Assembly (NCBI GenBank): GCA_946699065.1
Contig: CAMPDV010002050.1
Coordinates: forward strand, 18,533-82,532
Reading direction: 5' to 3'
Origin: Loxodes magnus
Taxonomy: Eukaryota; Ciliophora; Karyorelictea; Loxodida; Loxodidae
DNA length: 64,000 nucleotides
The position numbers and the translations under genes are program-made. Below the pieces are notes generated by a model. It was not told the origin of the DNA. It searched no databases and saw only the letters and a program-made list of their open reading frames with translations. This document shows, piece after piece, positions 12,126-24,166 of the stretch (within the stretch, counting starts at the first letter, position 1; each line of letters opens with the position of its first letter).

Positions 12126-12460
12126 TTTTTAATTAATTTAGAAACAAAGCATCTATTTTAAATTTAAATTATTACATTAAATCTTAATTTATATTAGCAA
12201 AAGCTAAATTTTATATAAGTAAATTAAATTTATATCTTGAAAAATTAATAACATTAAAATATGAAGCTTAAAGGATAATTTAATCTTACACTTTTAAAAA
12301 TAAAACTACATTTTAATTATTCATTCTGTCTTAAATAATTCAAAATATTTAGAATTATTTTAAAATCTAGCAATAGGAGTTTATTTAGAAAAATTGGAAA
12401 TTCTTAAATTAATATATTTCTCTAATTTTGCGATTGTTATCATAAATCTTTTTTCTATTA
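12126..12460. other. AT-rich spacer upstream of the SPRY gene
   Basis: Presumed 5' region of the minus-strand SPRY gene. I see nothing else. Confidence 0.45.
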
Positions 12461-12478
12461 TATAAGAGATATTAAATT

Positions 12479-13461
12479 TAAAATAACGTAAAAAATGGTT
12501 GAAGGTTTCAAGTCCGGCTTCTATACCACCTCTTCCTAAGCCAAAAAGGAAGGGAGGAAGCAAGAAACCAGGTCTTAATAATCTTAACAATCTTCTCTAT
12601 CACAACCTTAACCAACACTGAATTAACAACTTGGAATCTAACAAAACGAACGAAAGCCAACCTTGAAGAATATACACAGGGAAACTCCAACCTCAAGCGA
12701 GAAACCGAGGAAACAGATTAAGTCTGTTCTCCACCAGAAGGTATCAAAGTTCAATCCTTCTGGCCAGATGAGCATGAAGTAGCTCATCAAAGTGGTACTG
12801 AACCTCCAGGAAGAGTTCAAGAGATTGAAGAAGGACAATGATATGCTGATGGTAAAGTTAGATCTAGCAGAAGGAATTGAGTCAAGACTTATGTCCTAGG
12901 AAAGAGATCTTAACGCCTTTTGGAATATCTCCCAAAGTCAGACTAATGAATCCTAAAATTAGTTTTAGAAACAGACTGAACTGGATAACAGACTCGGAAA
13001 AGTAGAAGAGAAATTGTAAACTTTTAAGAAAGAGTAAAGCGAAACTAGAGCTATACAAATGGAAATCGAAGCCTAGAAAGAGCAAACAAATCAAGGAAAA
13101 TAATTCAAAATAAAAAAGAAATTTTTCTTCTGTGGAAGTGTATGACATTTTTATCGGAAGTGTAAGAAATTCTAATAGAAATAAAGAAACTATTGGATAA
13201 AAGAACAACAAAAGAAGAAAAAAGAAGAAGCAAAAATGAAAAAAATGTATTGCAGCCCGGATGGTTCAATATACAAGATTAAGATGGAACCAAGGCAAGT
13301 TAAAGGAGGGAAAACCTGGAAAAATCCAAGTTCTCAATCTCGCTAAAATTGGGCGACCCGAACTTTTATATTTAACAGCAGGGAGCATGAATTGCTGTAT
13401 TCCTGACGGAGTTGGAAATCCCTAAAACGGAAAACTTAAAATTGATATTATTATTATTATT
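12479..13461 (+). mobile_element. Gag-only retroposon G2, complete
   Basis: Flanked by the 18-bp direct repeat TATAAGAGATATTAAATT (12461-12478 and 13462-13479). It begins a few bases before the ATG of its single ORF and ends in an (ATT)n tail. No reverse transcriptase frame is present, so it must be mobilised in trans. Confidence 0.8.
12495..13445 (+). CDS. Gag/ORF1-like zinc-knuckle protein (element G2)
   Basis: 316 codons from ATG to TGA (13443-13445), reading TAA/TAG as Gln. The start MVEGFKSGFYTTSSQ matches the start of the 17978 gene and others. The middle is a charged coiled coil (LQEEFKRLKKDNDML; GKVEEKLQTFKKEQ) followed by the family motif AIQMEIEAQ. The zinc knuckle is FFFCGSVWHFYRKC at about residues 210-223. 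The second Cys (213), His (218) and last Cys (223) are spaced as in CCHC, but the first Cys is Phe, so metal binding is probably weakened. The C-terminus is basic (GSIYKIKMEPRQVKGGK). It is inferred to be an RNA-binding retroposon protein. Confidence 0.75.
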
Positions 13462-13479
13462 TATAAGAGATATTAAATT

Positions 13480-14470
13480 AAGTTTAAAATTTTTATCTTG
13501 TTATATAAAAAATTAGTTGATTATTTCTAATTAACTTTTTTAAGTTTATATTTAATTAAAAAATATTTTAAATATCTTAATGATTATTTAAGTAACTTTT
13601 ACTTTTATTATTTATAATAATTAAAGCTTATAAAAAACATAGATTTTCTCAAATAAAAAGCTTTAGATTTTATATTTTATCAGATCTGTATATTTTTATA
13701 TGTTTTATTTAACAAATCTTCAAGATATCGAAATTTTAAATAAGATTTTTGCAAAAACATTATTAATTCATTTTAGAAGAAAAAATCAGAATTAAAATTT
13801 AACAAAATTGAAAATTAAAATTAATACTTTTCTAAAAATTTAAAACTTTTATATGTAAGTTTTAAGTGAAAATTTAAAAGCATTCCTTAAAATTTGAATA
13901 AGATTAATTTTTTTTAATTTTTAAAACTATTTCATTTCAAATAAAATTTATTCGACATATCTAAAAATAAATTATTTTAATTTCTTTAAATATTTAACGT
14001 TTTTTATAATAGGTTTTTACATTTCTCAACCTAAAATTATTAAAAATTGACTTAGCTTATAAATTAAAATTTATTAATTTTAATTTTATTTCTAAATATT
14101 AAAATTCAATTTTCCTAGACTTTTTCATTAAGATTAACTTTTAATAAAATTTTAATTTTATTGAAAATTAGTTTCCATATATTTTAGGAAATAATTATTT
14201 AAAATTTATGACTTTTTTGATTTTAGGTCGTAAAATAAAACTTTTTAAGTCTAAAAAATACAAAAATATCTTATTAAGCTTAAAAAATTTTTAATTATAA
14301 TAAAAATAAAAATAGTTTTTTATAGCTTAAACTGAAAATATTAAAACTATTAGTAAAATAAACTAAACGTTTTAATATTTTCTTCTGCTATATGCAATTT
14401 TTCTATTTAATTAACAAGGGAATATGAGAATTCGATAAAAACGGATAAAAATAGACCTTTATTAATTTTT
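13480..14470. other. AT-rich spacer
   Basis: Nearly pure A/T. No gene, repeat or RNA is supported. Confidence 0.5.
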
Positions 14471-14474
14471 AAAG

Positions 14475-14625
14475 AGTTGATGACTTGGAATTACTTAAAG
14501 ATTAGGCAGAGAAGATCAATCCTCTAACATAAATTCTCGTGAGGATTTTATGTTTTGTACTTAATGACTTCTAGAAATCAAAAATTCTGAGTAATTAAGC
14601 AAACTAAACTTTTTATTTTTAATCT
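14475..14625. repeat. ~150-bp dispersed repeat, copy 2
   Basis: Second copy of the repeat at 10590-10735, same orientation, diverged at many positions. No target-site duplication was seen. Confidence 0.45.
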
Positions 14626-15429
14626 AATATCTGATATTTTTAATAAGATTTTTGAACATAAAATTGCAGAAGTTTATTTTAATTTAACAATTGAAAATAA
14701 TATTTTGTAGCACTTAATTTTCAGATTCTTGATTATATTTAAAATTATTTTTAAATATCCAGTTAAAGAAAAATTACATAAAGAAAAAGAACTTTCAATT
14801 AGTAAAATGTTTCTCATTTTAATTTTCTTGGATTTCTATAAAAAAAAACCATAAAATAGCAAATTAAAAAAAAATTGTTTCTTATGTTTGTAAAATAAAT
14901 TATTAATTAAATTTCAAATAGTTAGTAGTTATTTATTAAACTTCAACTAAATTAAAATGAAACATTAATTTTTTGATTATAGACTATGAATAAACACTTA
15001 AAAGTTTAAGATATAATTGTTTATAAAAATTTTTATTTTAAAATTATTAGTTATTTATCAAAAATAAGACAATCAGTAAAAAATTTAGAAATTTAAATTA
15101 ATTAAAACTTGATGAAAGTTATCTAAAGCTGCATGTAGTTTTATTCACTATAATCTATTGATACCAAGATTTTATTTAATAAATATCAACAGTATGTTTA
15201 AAAGAAAAATGGAATTTTTAATCTGTATATTTCAAAGTATTTATAAATTTTGCATATTATTGAACAAAATAAATAAAAAAAACTCTTATTTAATATATAA
15301 TACTAATAGTTCTAAATTAAAAATGCTTATAAGCTATTATATTATAAGTCTTTATAAAATTTTATATTTTGTAAAATTAAATATATAAGCTACAAATATC
15401 ATAATCTATTAATTTTCAATAAGTATTAT
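14626..15429. other. AT-rich spacer
   Basis: No supportable feature. A 76-codon standard-code frame here is simple A/T sequence with no domain character. Confidence 0.5.
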
Positions 15430-15775
15430 TATATATAAATAAATAGGGAGGAGTAATCATCCAATTGAAATTCATTTAAACTCTGGTGCCAGGATATATC
15501 CAATAAGTGAAAAAAAACAAGAATCTTTGTAGAAGCCAAGAGAAGGGAAGACAAGGCTGAAGAGGAATCAAGTAATATTAGTGAAGAAAGACGACAGATA
15601 CTAAGGTTTCTTAGATTGGCATTTCTATCATGGATCTAGAAGACAAGTCTCACAAGAAAATGTTAGCACTGTGGAAAAATTCAGCAAATAATTTTTTTTA
15701 CTTAAAAAATATTTATTAAAGAACTGAGCACCATTGAGGTGCTATGCTTCTACAATCTCATTTATTTATTTATAA
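15430..15775 (+). mobile_element. SINE-like retroposon, family S3, copy 1
   Basis: About 340 bp, matching 30548-30870 on the minus strand. Shared blocks include TTTAAACTCTGG, GGAATCAAGTAA and CAGATACTAAGG. The 3' end is a hairpin (GAGCACCATTGAGGTGCTATGC type) followed by (ATTT)n, the same 3' design as family S2. No long frame is conserved between copies. Confidence 0.6.
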
Positions 15776-16147
15776 ATTTTTTATAGAGACATTTTTCAAG
15801 TACTTAATAAATAATAAAATTCTCAAAATTTGTATCGCTTTAAATATTTCAATACTTATTTCCTAAAATATTAGAGAAATTAAATTAAATTAAATTAATT
15901 AAAATAAAATTTTTTTTATTTAATTTTTCAAAAGTAAAAGAATGTAAAATGGTTATTTTAAAAATTTATATTTTTTAATAATATGAATTACTTTACATTT
16001 ATCTATATAATTAAAATAAATTAATAAATTAATTTTTTTCTGATAGATTAAATTAAATTAAATATTTTATTATGTTAAATATAAATATATTTACAAACAT
16101 TAAATTATTTTAATTTATATCTGTTTTTATTAATCATTAATCATTAA

Positions 16148-17185
16148 TCATTAAAATAACTGCTTGCCTTCCGGATTAATTGAGTTTTAAATGTATAAAA
16201 TCTTAGTTCCTGCATGTTCTATCCTTGCTTAACTCTTTTTTCCTTGACTTCTCTCTTTTGAATAATCTGAGTTGAAACTTTTTTCTCCAGATTTTCCCAT
16301 TTTCCTATGTGAAGAATTCCGTCACTCACTACTTCAGTTGCTTTTAGTTAACATTTCTCCAGATATTCTTTTATTTTGTTCTATTGGGGACATTTCCGCC
16401 GTAAATGTCAAGTGCTGTTGCAAATGTAGCATCTTTTTCTTGCTCTCAGAAATGTCTTTTCTTGTTTCTCTATTTCCATTGGAGCTCCTTATTAAGGCTT
16501 CTACAGTTTTCTTCTATTAATTTGGTCTTGAATCTAATTTCACTCAGTTTTTCTCGTCTTGCTCTTGCATTATTCAAATATCATTCTCTTAACTTGCAAT
16601 TTTATCACAAACTCCAACTTTAAGCTCTTCGGTCTACCATATGGACTTCATCATCATCTTCATGAATTATCAAATTCTGACTTAGTACAAACATCTCTTC
16701 CTTCTGGGAGTTTAAATCCTCTTCGAATTTTTTTATGTTTCTAATAAGTTGATAAATCAGGTGCTTCATCTACTTTGAATCCATTTATTTTATTTCTGTA
16801 TTGTCTAAATAAAAGGTAATAGGATCTATATTGAATTATCGTACTTTTCCTTCTTTATTAATTTTTTATTTTTTCGTTATTATTTTTATCGATTCAGTTG
16901 ATTGGTCTCTTTTTTCAGTTTTCAATGGAGGTGTTGAGAGCTGAGTTTAATTTTTCTGTCCTGAATTTTATCTCAGTTCTTACTTGTCCTTTGATGGGAA
17001 AAATCCGCTTTATTTTAATTTGTAGTAGTTAGTATTTTTATAAGTTATTCCAATCTATTAGATAATTCTGGTTATTTTTATTAAGAACAGCGTTAAGTTT
17101 AAGAAGACGTGGTGAGATTATGTGCTTCTGGTTTTCTCTCCTATTCTGAGGAGGTGGTAAAAAAACTCTTCTTGAAGTCAGCCAT
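16148..17185 (-). pseudogene. Gag/ORF1-like retroposon protein G3, frame-damaged
   Basis: Closely matches G8 at 34532 (opposite strand). It starts MADFKKSFFTTSS, has a Gln-rich region, coiled coil (RNIKKFEEDLNSQKEEM), a GAPMEIEKQ motif and a perfect CCHC knuckle CYICNSTWHLRRKC, and ends with TGA (16150-16148) beside a (TAATGAT)n tail. In the knuckle the Trp is TGA. Relative to G8 it lacks one base just before the PMEIE region, so the frame is broken there. Both G3 and G8 also change frame once more in the N-terminal third, at a place where a 23-nt GTAAG...TTCAG stretch would restore the frame if spliced. Confidence 0.6.
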
Positions 17186-17453
17186 TCTATATTATTATCT
17201 GTTTTTATTAATATTTTTTATTACTTAATTTTTATTCTTTTTATTACTTATTTAATGTGATATAATAATTTTTTAAAAATGTCAAATTATTTTTATGACA
17301 TCCAAAAAATTTTGATTTATTTACTTCTATAATTTATTATTAATAATTAAGAACAATTATCTAAAATTTAATAATTGATATGTTAAGATTTGCATAACTA
17401 TTAGTTTCTAAATTATGAATTTATTAATTATATTAATATAAATAAATTATATT

Positions 17454-17773
17454 TATTATAATAATTAAAAAGATGGTGGGAGCTGAGATTGACCTTCTGA
17501 ATCATACTTTCTGGTTTTATGGCTAGGAACAAATTCCTTTCCTGTCGCTGAGAAAGCCCCTGGTCAAAGTCAACCTTTGCAAGGGAACGCCTTCCTTTTG
17601 ATTATCCACTCCTGGTAGTGGCTTGAAGCCTGTCTGCCCATAGCGATGGGGCTCCCTGGCAGCTGCTTTTCGAAAGCAACAGGATATCCCCGTTATCCCA
17701 TGAAGGGAGTATTGGGGTCGTTAAACTGCAAGAAGTTGCAGTCCAAAACTCTTTAAGTTTAAAATTAATTAAT
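17454..17773 (+). mobile_element. SINE-like element, family S1, copy 4
   Basis: Flanked by the 14-bp direct repeat AAATAAATTATATT (17440-17453 and 17774-17787). Nearly identical to copy 2. Confidence 0.75.
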
Positions 17774-17967
17774 AAATAAATTATATTATATTAAGTTAAA
17801 AGGAGTTAATAGTTCCAAAAGTTAGTTTCACTAATCTTAAAAAAGTTTTCTCTTGAACTAAAGAACGCCTTAGGACCTCATTAGTCCCCCTATTGCAATT
17901 TAAAAATTATTTTCGAAATTGTTAAATTTTATATTATAAAATTTTTTCCTATATATTATGTCTGAAT

Positions 17968-18902
17968 TAAAAAAAATATGGTAGAAGGTTTCAAAAAAGG
18001 CTTCTATACCACCTCTTTCTAAGCTAAAAAGGAAGAGAGGAAGCAGGAAACCTAAATTTCTAAACACCACACGTCATCTTCCAAAACCAAACCTTCTTCT
18101 TAAACCATATAGGAGCAACTCTAAACAACACCCCCCAGACAACCCTAGAAATACTAACATGCAACAATATCGACTGAGGACCTTCCCAAGAAGCAAAAGA
18201 TTAGTAACTTTCAGGCCTAGATTAGGACATTCAACCCCTACATGGACCTCGGAGATCTCAATAAAGAACAAATCTTAGGAATGACGAAGGAGGAAATGGC
18301 TAAGCTTATCTTAGCATTAATAGGAAAAAATAAAGATCTGGAAAAACTGATTGAAGAACTAGCTTAAGAACAGCAAGAGCATTTGGAAGATGAGGAAACC
18401 CATGCTCCTAGAAACTTAAACCAGGCTGCAATGAATATCAGAATTGACGAATTCGATAGGCAGCTGGAACAATTATACGAATCGAATGAAAATATTCATA
18501 TCAAATTGGAAAAATTAGAGACAAGTGTAAAATAATAGGCTATGAAATCTATCCCAATGGAGATTGAATAAGAGAATAATAAGCCAATTGAACAAACTAA
18601 AGAGAAATATTTTAGGAAAAAATGTTACATCTGCAGGAGAACAGACCACCTATGGAGACGATGCTGGAAGAGAAAGGAGATTTAATAGAAAATATGGAAT
18701 GACCTAGCCTAATTTTACCCAACCAGGAATGGAGAAATTTATAAGAAGAAAGCAAGCTATATGAAGAGACAACCATTCCGAAAACTTGACAGTGAAGGGA
18801 GGAGAAGACCACCTAGAGATCAAGTTCCTATTGGTTGGATAGGGAAGTAGGAAGCTTTTAAGTAGACAATCCTTCTTTAACACTTTAATTTAATTTAATT
18901 TA
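17968..18902 (+). mobile_element. Gag-only retroposon G4, complete
   Basis: A 17-bp direct repeat, ATATATTATGTCTGAAT, brackets the element (17951-17967 and 18903-18919). The left repeat ends about ten bases before the ATG and the right one follows a (TTTAA)n tail, so the whole element is only about 935 bp and has no room for a reverse transcriptase. This is the cleanest example of the family. Confidence 0.85.
17978..18878 (+). CDS. Gag/ORF1-like zinc-knuckle protein (element G4)
   Basis: One uninterrupted frame from ATG with no in-frame TGA until past the element. It begins MVEGFKKGFYTTSF, has a Gln/Ser/Thr-rich stretch, an acidic helical region (NKDLEKLIEELAQEQQEHLE), a second helix (DEFDRQLEQLYESNENIH), the motif SIPMEIEQEN, and an intact CCHC zinc knuckle at Cys216, Cys219, His224 and Cys229 (CYICRRTDHLWRRC). 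The C-terminus is basic (GRRRPPRDQ). The end is ambiguous: TAA and TAG codons near 18866-18880 would have to act as stops, or the frame runs on into the flank. It is the best preserved member of the family. Confidence 0.75.
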
Positions 18903-18929
18903 ATATATTATGTCTGAATAATTAGGTCA

Positions 18930-19455
18930 TATTTAAAATAATTTTTCATTCTTTTTCTTTTATTTTTTCATAATTGCATATTCTCTTATATTTTTTTATT
19001 TTTTTCAATGTCCATAGGCATGATTTCCTGATTAATTATTTAGATAATTTCTTATTATTATACTTATTTTTCTTAAGTTTTTTTATTTGATATTGGAACT
19101 AAGAATACTTAAATAAAAATATTTGAGGGATTTAATTAAATTATTTGTAAATCTTATTCAGTTAATATATCATTTAAGATTATATGCTAATAATTGCATC
19201 TTCTTTAGATGGAAATTAATAATTTAGTCCTCCACCTATTTTTCTAATATCCTTTTTAGCATTTCAACCTTTAATCTTTGTTGTTTTAATTCATATTGTA
19301 GATTTAATATTCTTTAATGATGTGATTTTGCAAAAGAACCTTGAGATTACTATTTTTTACTTATTAAGGCGATTATTCAATTAAATTAGATAATTAGGTT
19401 TTTTTAGGTATTTATTGAGAGAGGTCTGTTATTTCTTAGGCACCATTTTATTTGT
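18930..19455 (-). pseudogene. Decayed Gag/ORF1-like copy G5
   Basis: The minus strand starts MVPKKQQTSLNKYL at about 19453, matching the start MASKKQQNFEQN of the intact 20065-20799 gene. It later shows the motif MPMDIEKN. Between these the sequence is mostly degenerate and no zinc knuckle remains beyond a CNY fragment. Interpreted as a decayed copy of the G6 lineage. Confidence 0.45.
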
Positions 19456-19494
19456 CCAATAAATAATAAAAAAATAGATAAATATATTAGCCTT

Positions 19495-19985
19495 TCAAAG
19501 AACTAACTTAAAATTGAAGAAGAAAAACAGTGAAAGAAATAGAAAACAACAAAAACATAAAAAGATCCAAATTCTTCAGAAGAAGGTAAAGGTAAAGTTA
19601 TGATCAGACCAGTAATGAAAACTCAAGAATGAAATTTATCAGAATCTTTAAAATCAATTAGATTAAATAAAAGGTAGAACTAAAAAAATGAAAAAGAACT
19701 TTTAGATAAGGGAAAAGATCAGAGAACTAATGAGAAATATTGAAAACTTAATGATGAGCAATAAATTCTATGTTCCCAGGAAATCTAAATAACTTAGTGA
19801 CAGAATAGCAATTTTATTAGCAATTATAATCAATATTTAGACAAGAATAAAGCAAAATTATAGAAATTACTAAGTTAAAGTATCTGTGTTCAAGAAAGGA
19901 AGTAAGATGAAAGAACTTTATAAATTCGCAAAAGAAAATAGAATAAAAAAAAGTTAAAAAGCTTTGTTAAAGCCTTAGTAGTCAG
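19495..19985 (+). other. Protein-like stretch of unknown origin
   Basis: A plus-strand frame (KDPNSSEEGKGKVMIRPVMK; then NEKELLDKGKDQRTNEKYW) looks coding in composition but has no recognised start, end or domain. It may be a fragment of another retroposon ORF. Confidence 0.25.
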
Positions 19986-20064
19986 CCATCTGACCTATTC
20001 TATCAGCTTGTCTCCATTAGTTTGTCTTGAATTTCTACTAGGCTTAGTTAGGCGGTGTAGCACT

Positions 20065-20799
20065 TCATTAGCGCACCATCCTTTAATATTCTGAATAGTT
20101 TTCATCTTGCATGTAGTCCTAATTATTTCTCCAAGGATTAAGATTTGAATTAAAGAATTTTTTTCTATAAATTTTTCCGCTTTATGTTGGATATATCCTA
20201 AATAGTTTTCTAAAAATATCTTATTTATTCTTTCTTTAAATTTCGCTTAGTTAGTAGCAGTATTTTCATTGGTGTTATTTATTGCACACGTAGCATTTTA
20301 TTCTTCTTTTAAACTATTATTCCTGTAACACTTATTTAATTTAAATTTACTACTTATTTTAAATAAACGTTTACTGTTTATTTTAATTTGAGGCTTCATT
20401 TTCTATTTCCATAGGATCTGATTAATTCTGTTAAATTGAAAATGGCGTAACCTGAATTTATTATTAAATTTAAATAATTCTTTGTTCCAGTTTGTTTTCT
20501 ATTTCTTATGATTATTAATATTGTTTTTCAAGTAAAGACGTTATTAGTTTTTCTAATTTTTCTACTTTATCAATGAGGTATCTATTTTTAAACATAAACT
20601 CTTTTAATGGCTTAGATAATATTTCTATTTGAGTTTGTGTCGGAAGTTTTTTTAGTTCTGGATTTCCAAGTGGTTAATGTTCGTCATATCAATCATATTT
20701 CTCACTTTCACTCATTGTAATTATTTCGCTTTTTTATTTTTTAGAGAATTTTCCTGTTTAAATGTTTTGTTCAAAGTTCTGTTATTTCTTAGAAGCCAT
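20065..20799 (-). CDS. Gag/ORF1-like zinc-knuckle protein G6, intact
   Basis: 244 codons from ATG (20799-20797) to TGA (20067-20065). It starts MASKKQQNFEQN, then an acidic/Trp-Tyr patch (SESEKYDWYDEH), a helix (NRYLIDKVEKLEKLITSLLE), a Gln-rich coiled stretch, the motif SDPMEIENEA, and a knuckle CYVCNKQHQWKYC with Cys169, Cys172, His176, Cys181 (CX2CX3HX4C, one residue shorter than usual between Cys and His). The C-terminus is GKIYRKKFF, a pattern (GxIYxxK) shared with G2, G4 and G10. The TGA stop lies within a 3' hairpin resembling the S2/S3 tails, linking this element to those SINEs. Confidence 0.75.
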
Positions 20800-20829
20800 T
20801 TTATATATATGATAAAAAAATTTAAAAAT

Positions 20830-21445
20830 AGTTCAAGAAAAAATAAATAAAAAACTGCTAAAATTGCAAGGAAAATGACCATATAATAAAAAATGTTGAG
20901 TTCGAAAAAAATCTAGAAAAGAGAAGGGCAAACAATATAAAGGATGATAAATAATCTTTGAGTAACTGAAACTGGAATATAAAATTAGAAATAAATGCTG
21001 GAACTGTAGATAATAATTAATAATTACCTTCCACATAAAGAAAGGTATTGTTAATTTATTACATAAGAAAAATGTTATAGGCACCTGGTTGAAAGTGCAG
21101 GGAAAAAACTTTAGCGCTTTAGTTTATGAAATTATGCTACTACTGTAAAAGTAAATAACACCTTTGGAAGAATTGTAACGACTTTAGAAAAATCAAGGAG
21201 AAATCTTGGAAGAGATAACTATAATAATAAATACGAAAAAACAAAAATTAGATCTGGTGCAACGAAAAAGGGTTAGTTTATAAATTAAGAAGCCTTCTGA
21301 ATAAAAAGAACCAAAATAAACAATTTGAATTAATACTGGAAGAAGAAAGAGAATTTTGAATCCAAGATTCACGAGTACTAGGATTCGTAAAAAACTAGAT
21401 TTAAACTCAAAAACCTTTATTAAGTGGTGATCGGCTATACACCAC
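20830..21445 (+). pseudogene. Gag/ORF1-like copy G7, partial
   Basis: Plus strand, with a perfect CCHC knuckle CYYCKSKQHLWKNC starting at 21135 and a following basic region (FRKIKEKSWKR), ending near a hairpin at 21425-21450. Upstream segments fit in other frames (FEKNLEKRRANNIKDDK), implying frameshifts. It lies head to head with G6, its start about 30 bp from that gene's ATG. Confidence 0.5.
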
Positions 21446-22450
21446 AGACACTTTAAAATAATATTAGCATTTTATTTTATTATTATAAAATTAAAAAAAA
21501 TATTAATCAATTTTTTATTAAAAACATTTAACTATTATCTATTTTTTGTAGCCTTAGTAAAAGCTAGTATGTATTTCATTTTTTACCAAGCAAAAGGAAG
21601 TTAAAGTAAATATTATTTATATTATAAAATTAAGTAATCTATTATTTAAGATAACCTATTTTTTATTTTCATAACTTTTATTTTCTTTTTAGTACAATTT
21701 TAGTAAAAAAAGCAAACATTTAAATAATAAATTTATGAAAAATTTATCCTGTTAAGTATATTTATTGCCTAAAATAAATTAAATATATATGTAAAAATTT
21801 AAATTTAGACTATTGGCATTATAATGATTTTAAATAATTATTTATTTATATTATTAAATTTTATATTTTAGCAATTTCTCAAAATATAAGTAAAGTAAAT
21901 ATTATTATTTATTTTAAGTTGTATCAAAAATTTAAATTATGGACTGATAAATCTTTTGTAAAATATCAACGAAAGTTTAAAGTTATTTATAAATATTTAT
22001 TTTTCTCTCTGAAAGTAGATAATCTAAAATTAGCCTATATGCAGTTTCTGATATGAATGAATAATTTATAATTAATGTGAGACTAATTTTAATTATTTAT
22101 ATAATCTTATAATGTTAAATTCATAAATTTTATAACTTTTTTAGAATTTTAAGTTTAATTTTATTTTTCTAATTCTTTATATAGATAAAACTTTTTCTAT
22201 TTCCCGATTAATAGAATACCTAATCCAATTTTTATAAAGTTAAACAACAATCTTATATCAAAATAAATTTAAAAATAGCTTATCTTCTATTTAAGTTGAA
22301 TTTAACAATTAAACAAAAAACAAAAAAAAGTATCAAATTAGATATAAATTATTGAGAAAATTATGTTTATGCGTTATTTAGTTAAACTATATTAAATTTT
22401 AAACTAAAAGAGCTCTTTAATGTCTTAATTGCAATATTTAGTTATTTTAC
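21446..22450. other. AT-rich spacer
   Basis: No supportable gene, repeat or RNA. Confidence 0.5.
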
Positions 22451-22454
22451 TTAA

Positions 22455-22860
22455 AGATTTAAATAAATAATTTTTAAATTGTTTTAAATATCTTCTTTAT
22501 CTCATCATTTTTCAATTACTTTTGTTCTCTTCTCGTTTTTAGATCTTCTTTTTCATTTTCCCACTTCTAGCAATTTAAATCTTCTTTACATTAGTTTCTT
22601 GTGAAATATCTTTATTTGTTATCTATTTATTTCAACTATAGCCCTTAAAATTATTTTATATCCTTTATATCATAAAACATCTTAAAATCCATAATTAACT
22701 AATGCTAGTTAAATACAAAGAAATTATGGTCTCCTTTAAGAAGGAAAATATTAAATAAAATTAGCCTTTAAAGTAATTTATTCTTAAATATGCTCTATTA
22801 ATAAATAACTATTTTATGCTTTAATTGTATCAGAATATTATAAAATTACATTTTTAGTTA
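22455..22860 (-). CDS. Possible 3' part of a gene, unknown
   Basis: The minus strand reads a protein-like frame (GDHNFFVFNQHQLIMDFKMF, then a charged helix DLNCQKWENEKEDLKTRREQ) ending near 22455. The charged C-terminal helix would be unusual for random A/T DNA. Another frame of the same strand also looks acceptable upstream, so the start and frame are not settled. Confidence 0.3.
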
Positions 22861-23349
22861 AGTTTATAAATAGTTTCAATAAGGATAAATCACACAAAAG
22901 GTATCATATTCAAGTTAAAAAATGAAGAAATTATATTAATTAAAGTTATTTTTAAATTGCTTTTGAGGGATTGAAAGTACATTAAACTAGTATAAAAACA
23001 AAAAAAATTAATTTATAAACATTTGAATAATTAATTCTTTTCAGCAAGCTATCATAATTAGGTTCTGAAATAAATATCCTTTCATATTTTTTACTTCATA
23101 TTATTTTTTGTTTCCGCATATAAAATTTATCTTTTTACTTAATTTTTTCTATTCAAATCACTATTTAAAAACAAATTTTAACAAAATTAAAATTTTTGAT
23201 AAATATATAAAATTAATGAGTTAGGCCAGTAGAAATTATAAATGGAATAGCCAATAATTTAGGATTCTATTATAATTTTTTATAATCTAACAATAAATAC
23301 TAAGTTTATAGTCAAAATAAAGCTAAAATAAAACGATATTACAGTTAGT

Positions 23350-24166
23350 ATGAATAAAGAGTAAGAATATTAAAATTTTAAAAGTAAAAGATCTCGATCA
23401 AGAACCACTAAAAATAGTCGAACTACAAATAAAAGTTAAGAAAATGAAAAAAAAACCGATAAAAATGGAAGAATCTGTATATAAGAACATGAAATAAGGG
23501 AGAGAATCTTATATAGAAAATTAATCAATTCAAGCTTAAAATCTATTTGCCTCTTCCATGCATAAGACGCCTACTAAATTTGCATTAAACATTTCCAGCT
23601 TACTATAAGTCCATGAATCACTACTAAAATTATTATAAAACATTAAATCAGTAGAATATTTGATTAAACTAGGTTATGGCATTGAACAACTAGTAGTGGC
23701 TTGAATTAAATTAAAAGGTAACTTTGGGAAAATTTTCAAATATTTATTGCAAGTGAAGCCTTTTGAATACTAAAACTCTAAAGAACAAATTCTAATTTAT
23801 CTAGATTAAAATACAAATGATAATAGTTAAAAGAAAAGAATTATTAGCTTACTAAATGATAGCATTTTAAAATATATACAAGAAAATAAAATTGACCTGT
23901 AAAGCACATAATATGAGTTAAATAAATAAGAAACATAAATCTCGGAACATATATTTGACAATAATCATCTACCTTAAAAGCAAAATCCATCTTAGTTAAA
24001 TGATAAAAATGTTACAAAAGAATCAAAAACTTCGCAAATTCTAAAGGTAATCTTATTAATATAGATTGAAATAGAGAATTAGTTTGAGTAAGAAAATGAA
24101 ATAGATAATCATAATTTAGCATTTACTGATGAAGAAGAAAATGAAAAAGAATTTTTAGAATTATGA
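23350..24166 (+). CDS. Probable protein-coding gene, charged alpha-helical
   Basis: Starts MNKEQEYQNFKSKRSRSRTT at 23350. A candidate 22-nt intron (23477-23498, GTATA...ATAAG) shifts into a second frame that runs to TGA at 24164-24166, giving about 264 residues. The second frame reads ALNISSLLQVHESLLKLLQN, LIKLGYGIEQLVVAWIKLKG and an acidic tail (TDEEENEKEFLEL). The I..L..VHE.LL..L pattern recalls the first half of RhoGEF (DH) domains, but the rest does not clearly match and I do not assign that function. Composition is clearly non-random. The intron and first exon are inferred. Confidence 0.5.

Noticed and set aside
12381-13211. Minus-strand ORFs of 62-109 codons over the G2 element
   Set aside because: Antisense shadows of the 316-codon Gag-like frame, which has coiled-coil and zinc-knuckle features, a start motif shared with other copies and flanking duplications.
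17978-18878. Calling the zinc-knuckle ORFs a retrovirus or endogenous virus
   Set aside because: No protease, polymerase, integrase, LTRs or envelope. The elements are under 1 kb with simple-repeat tails and target duplications typical of LINE-driven retroposition.
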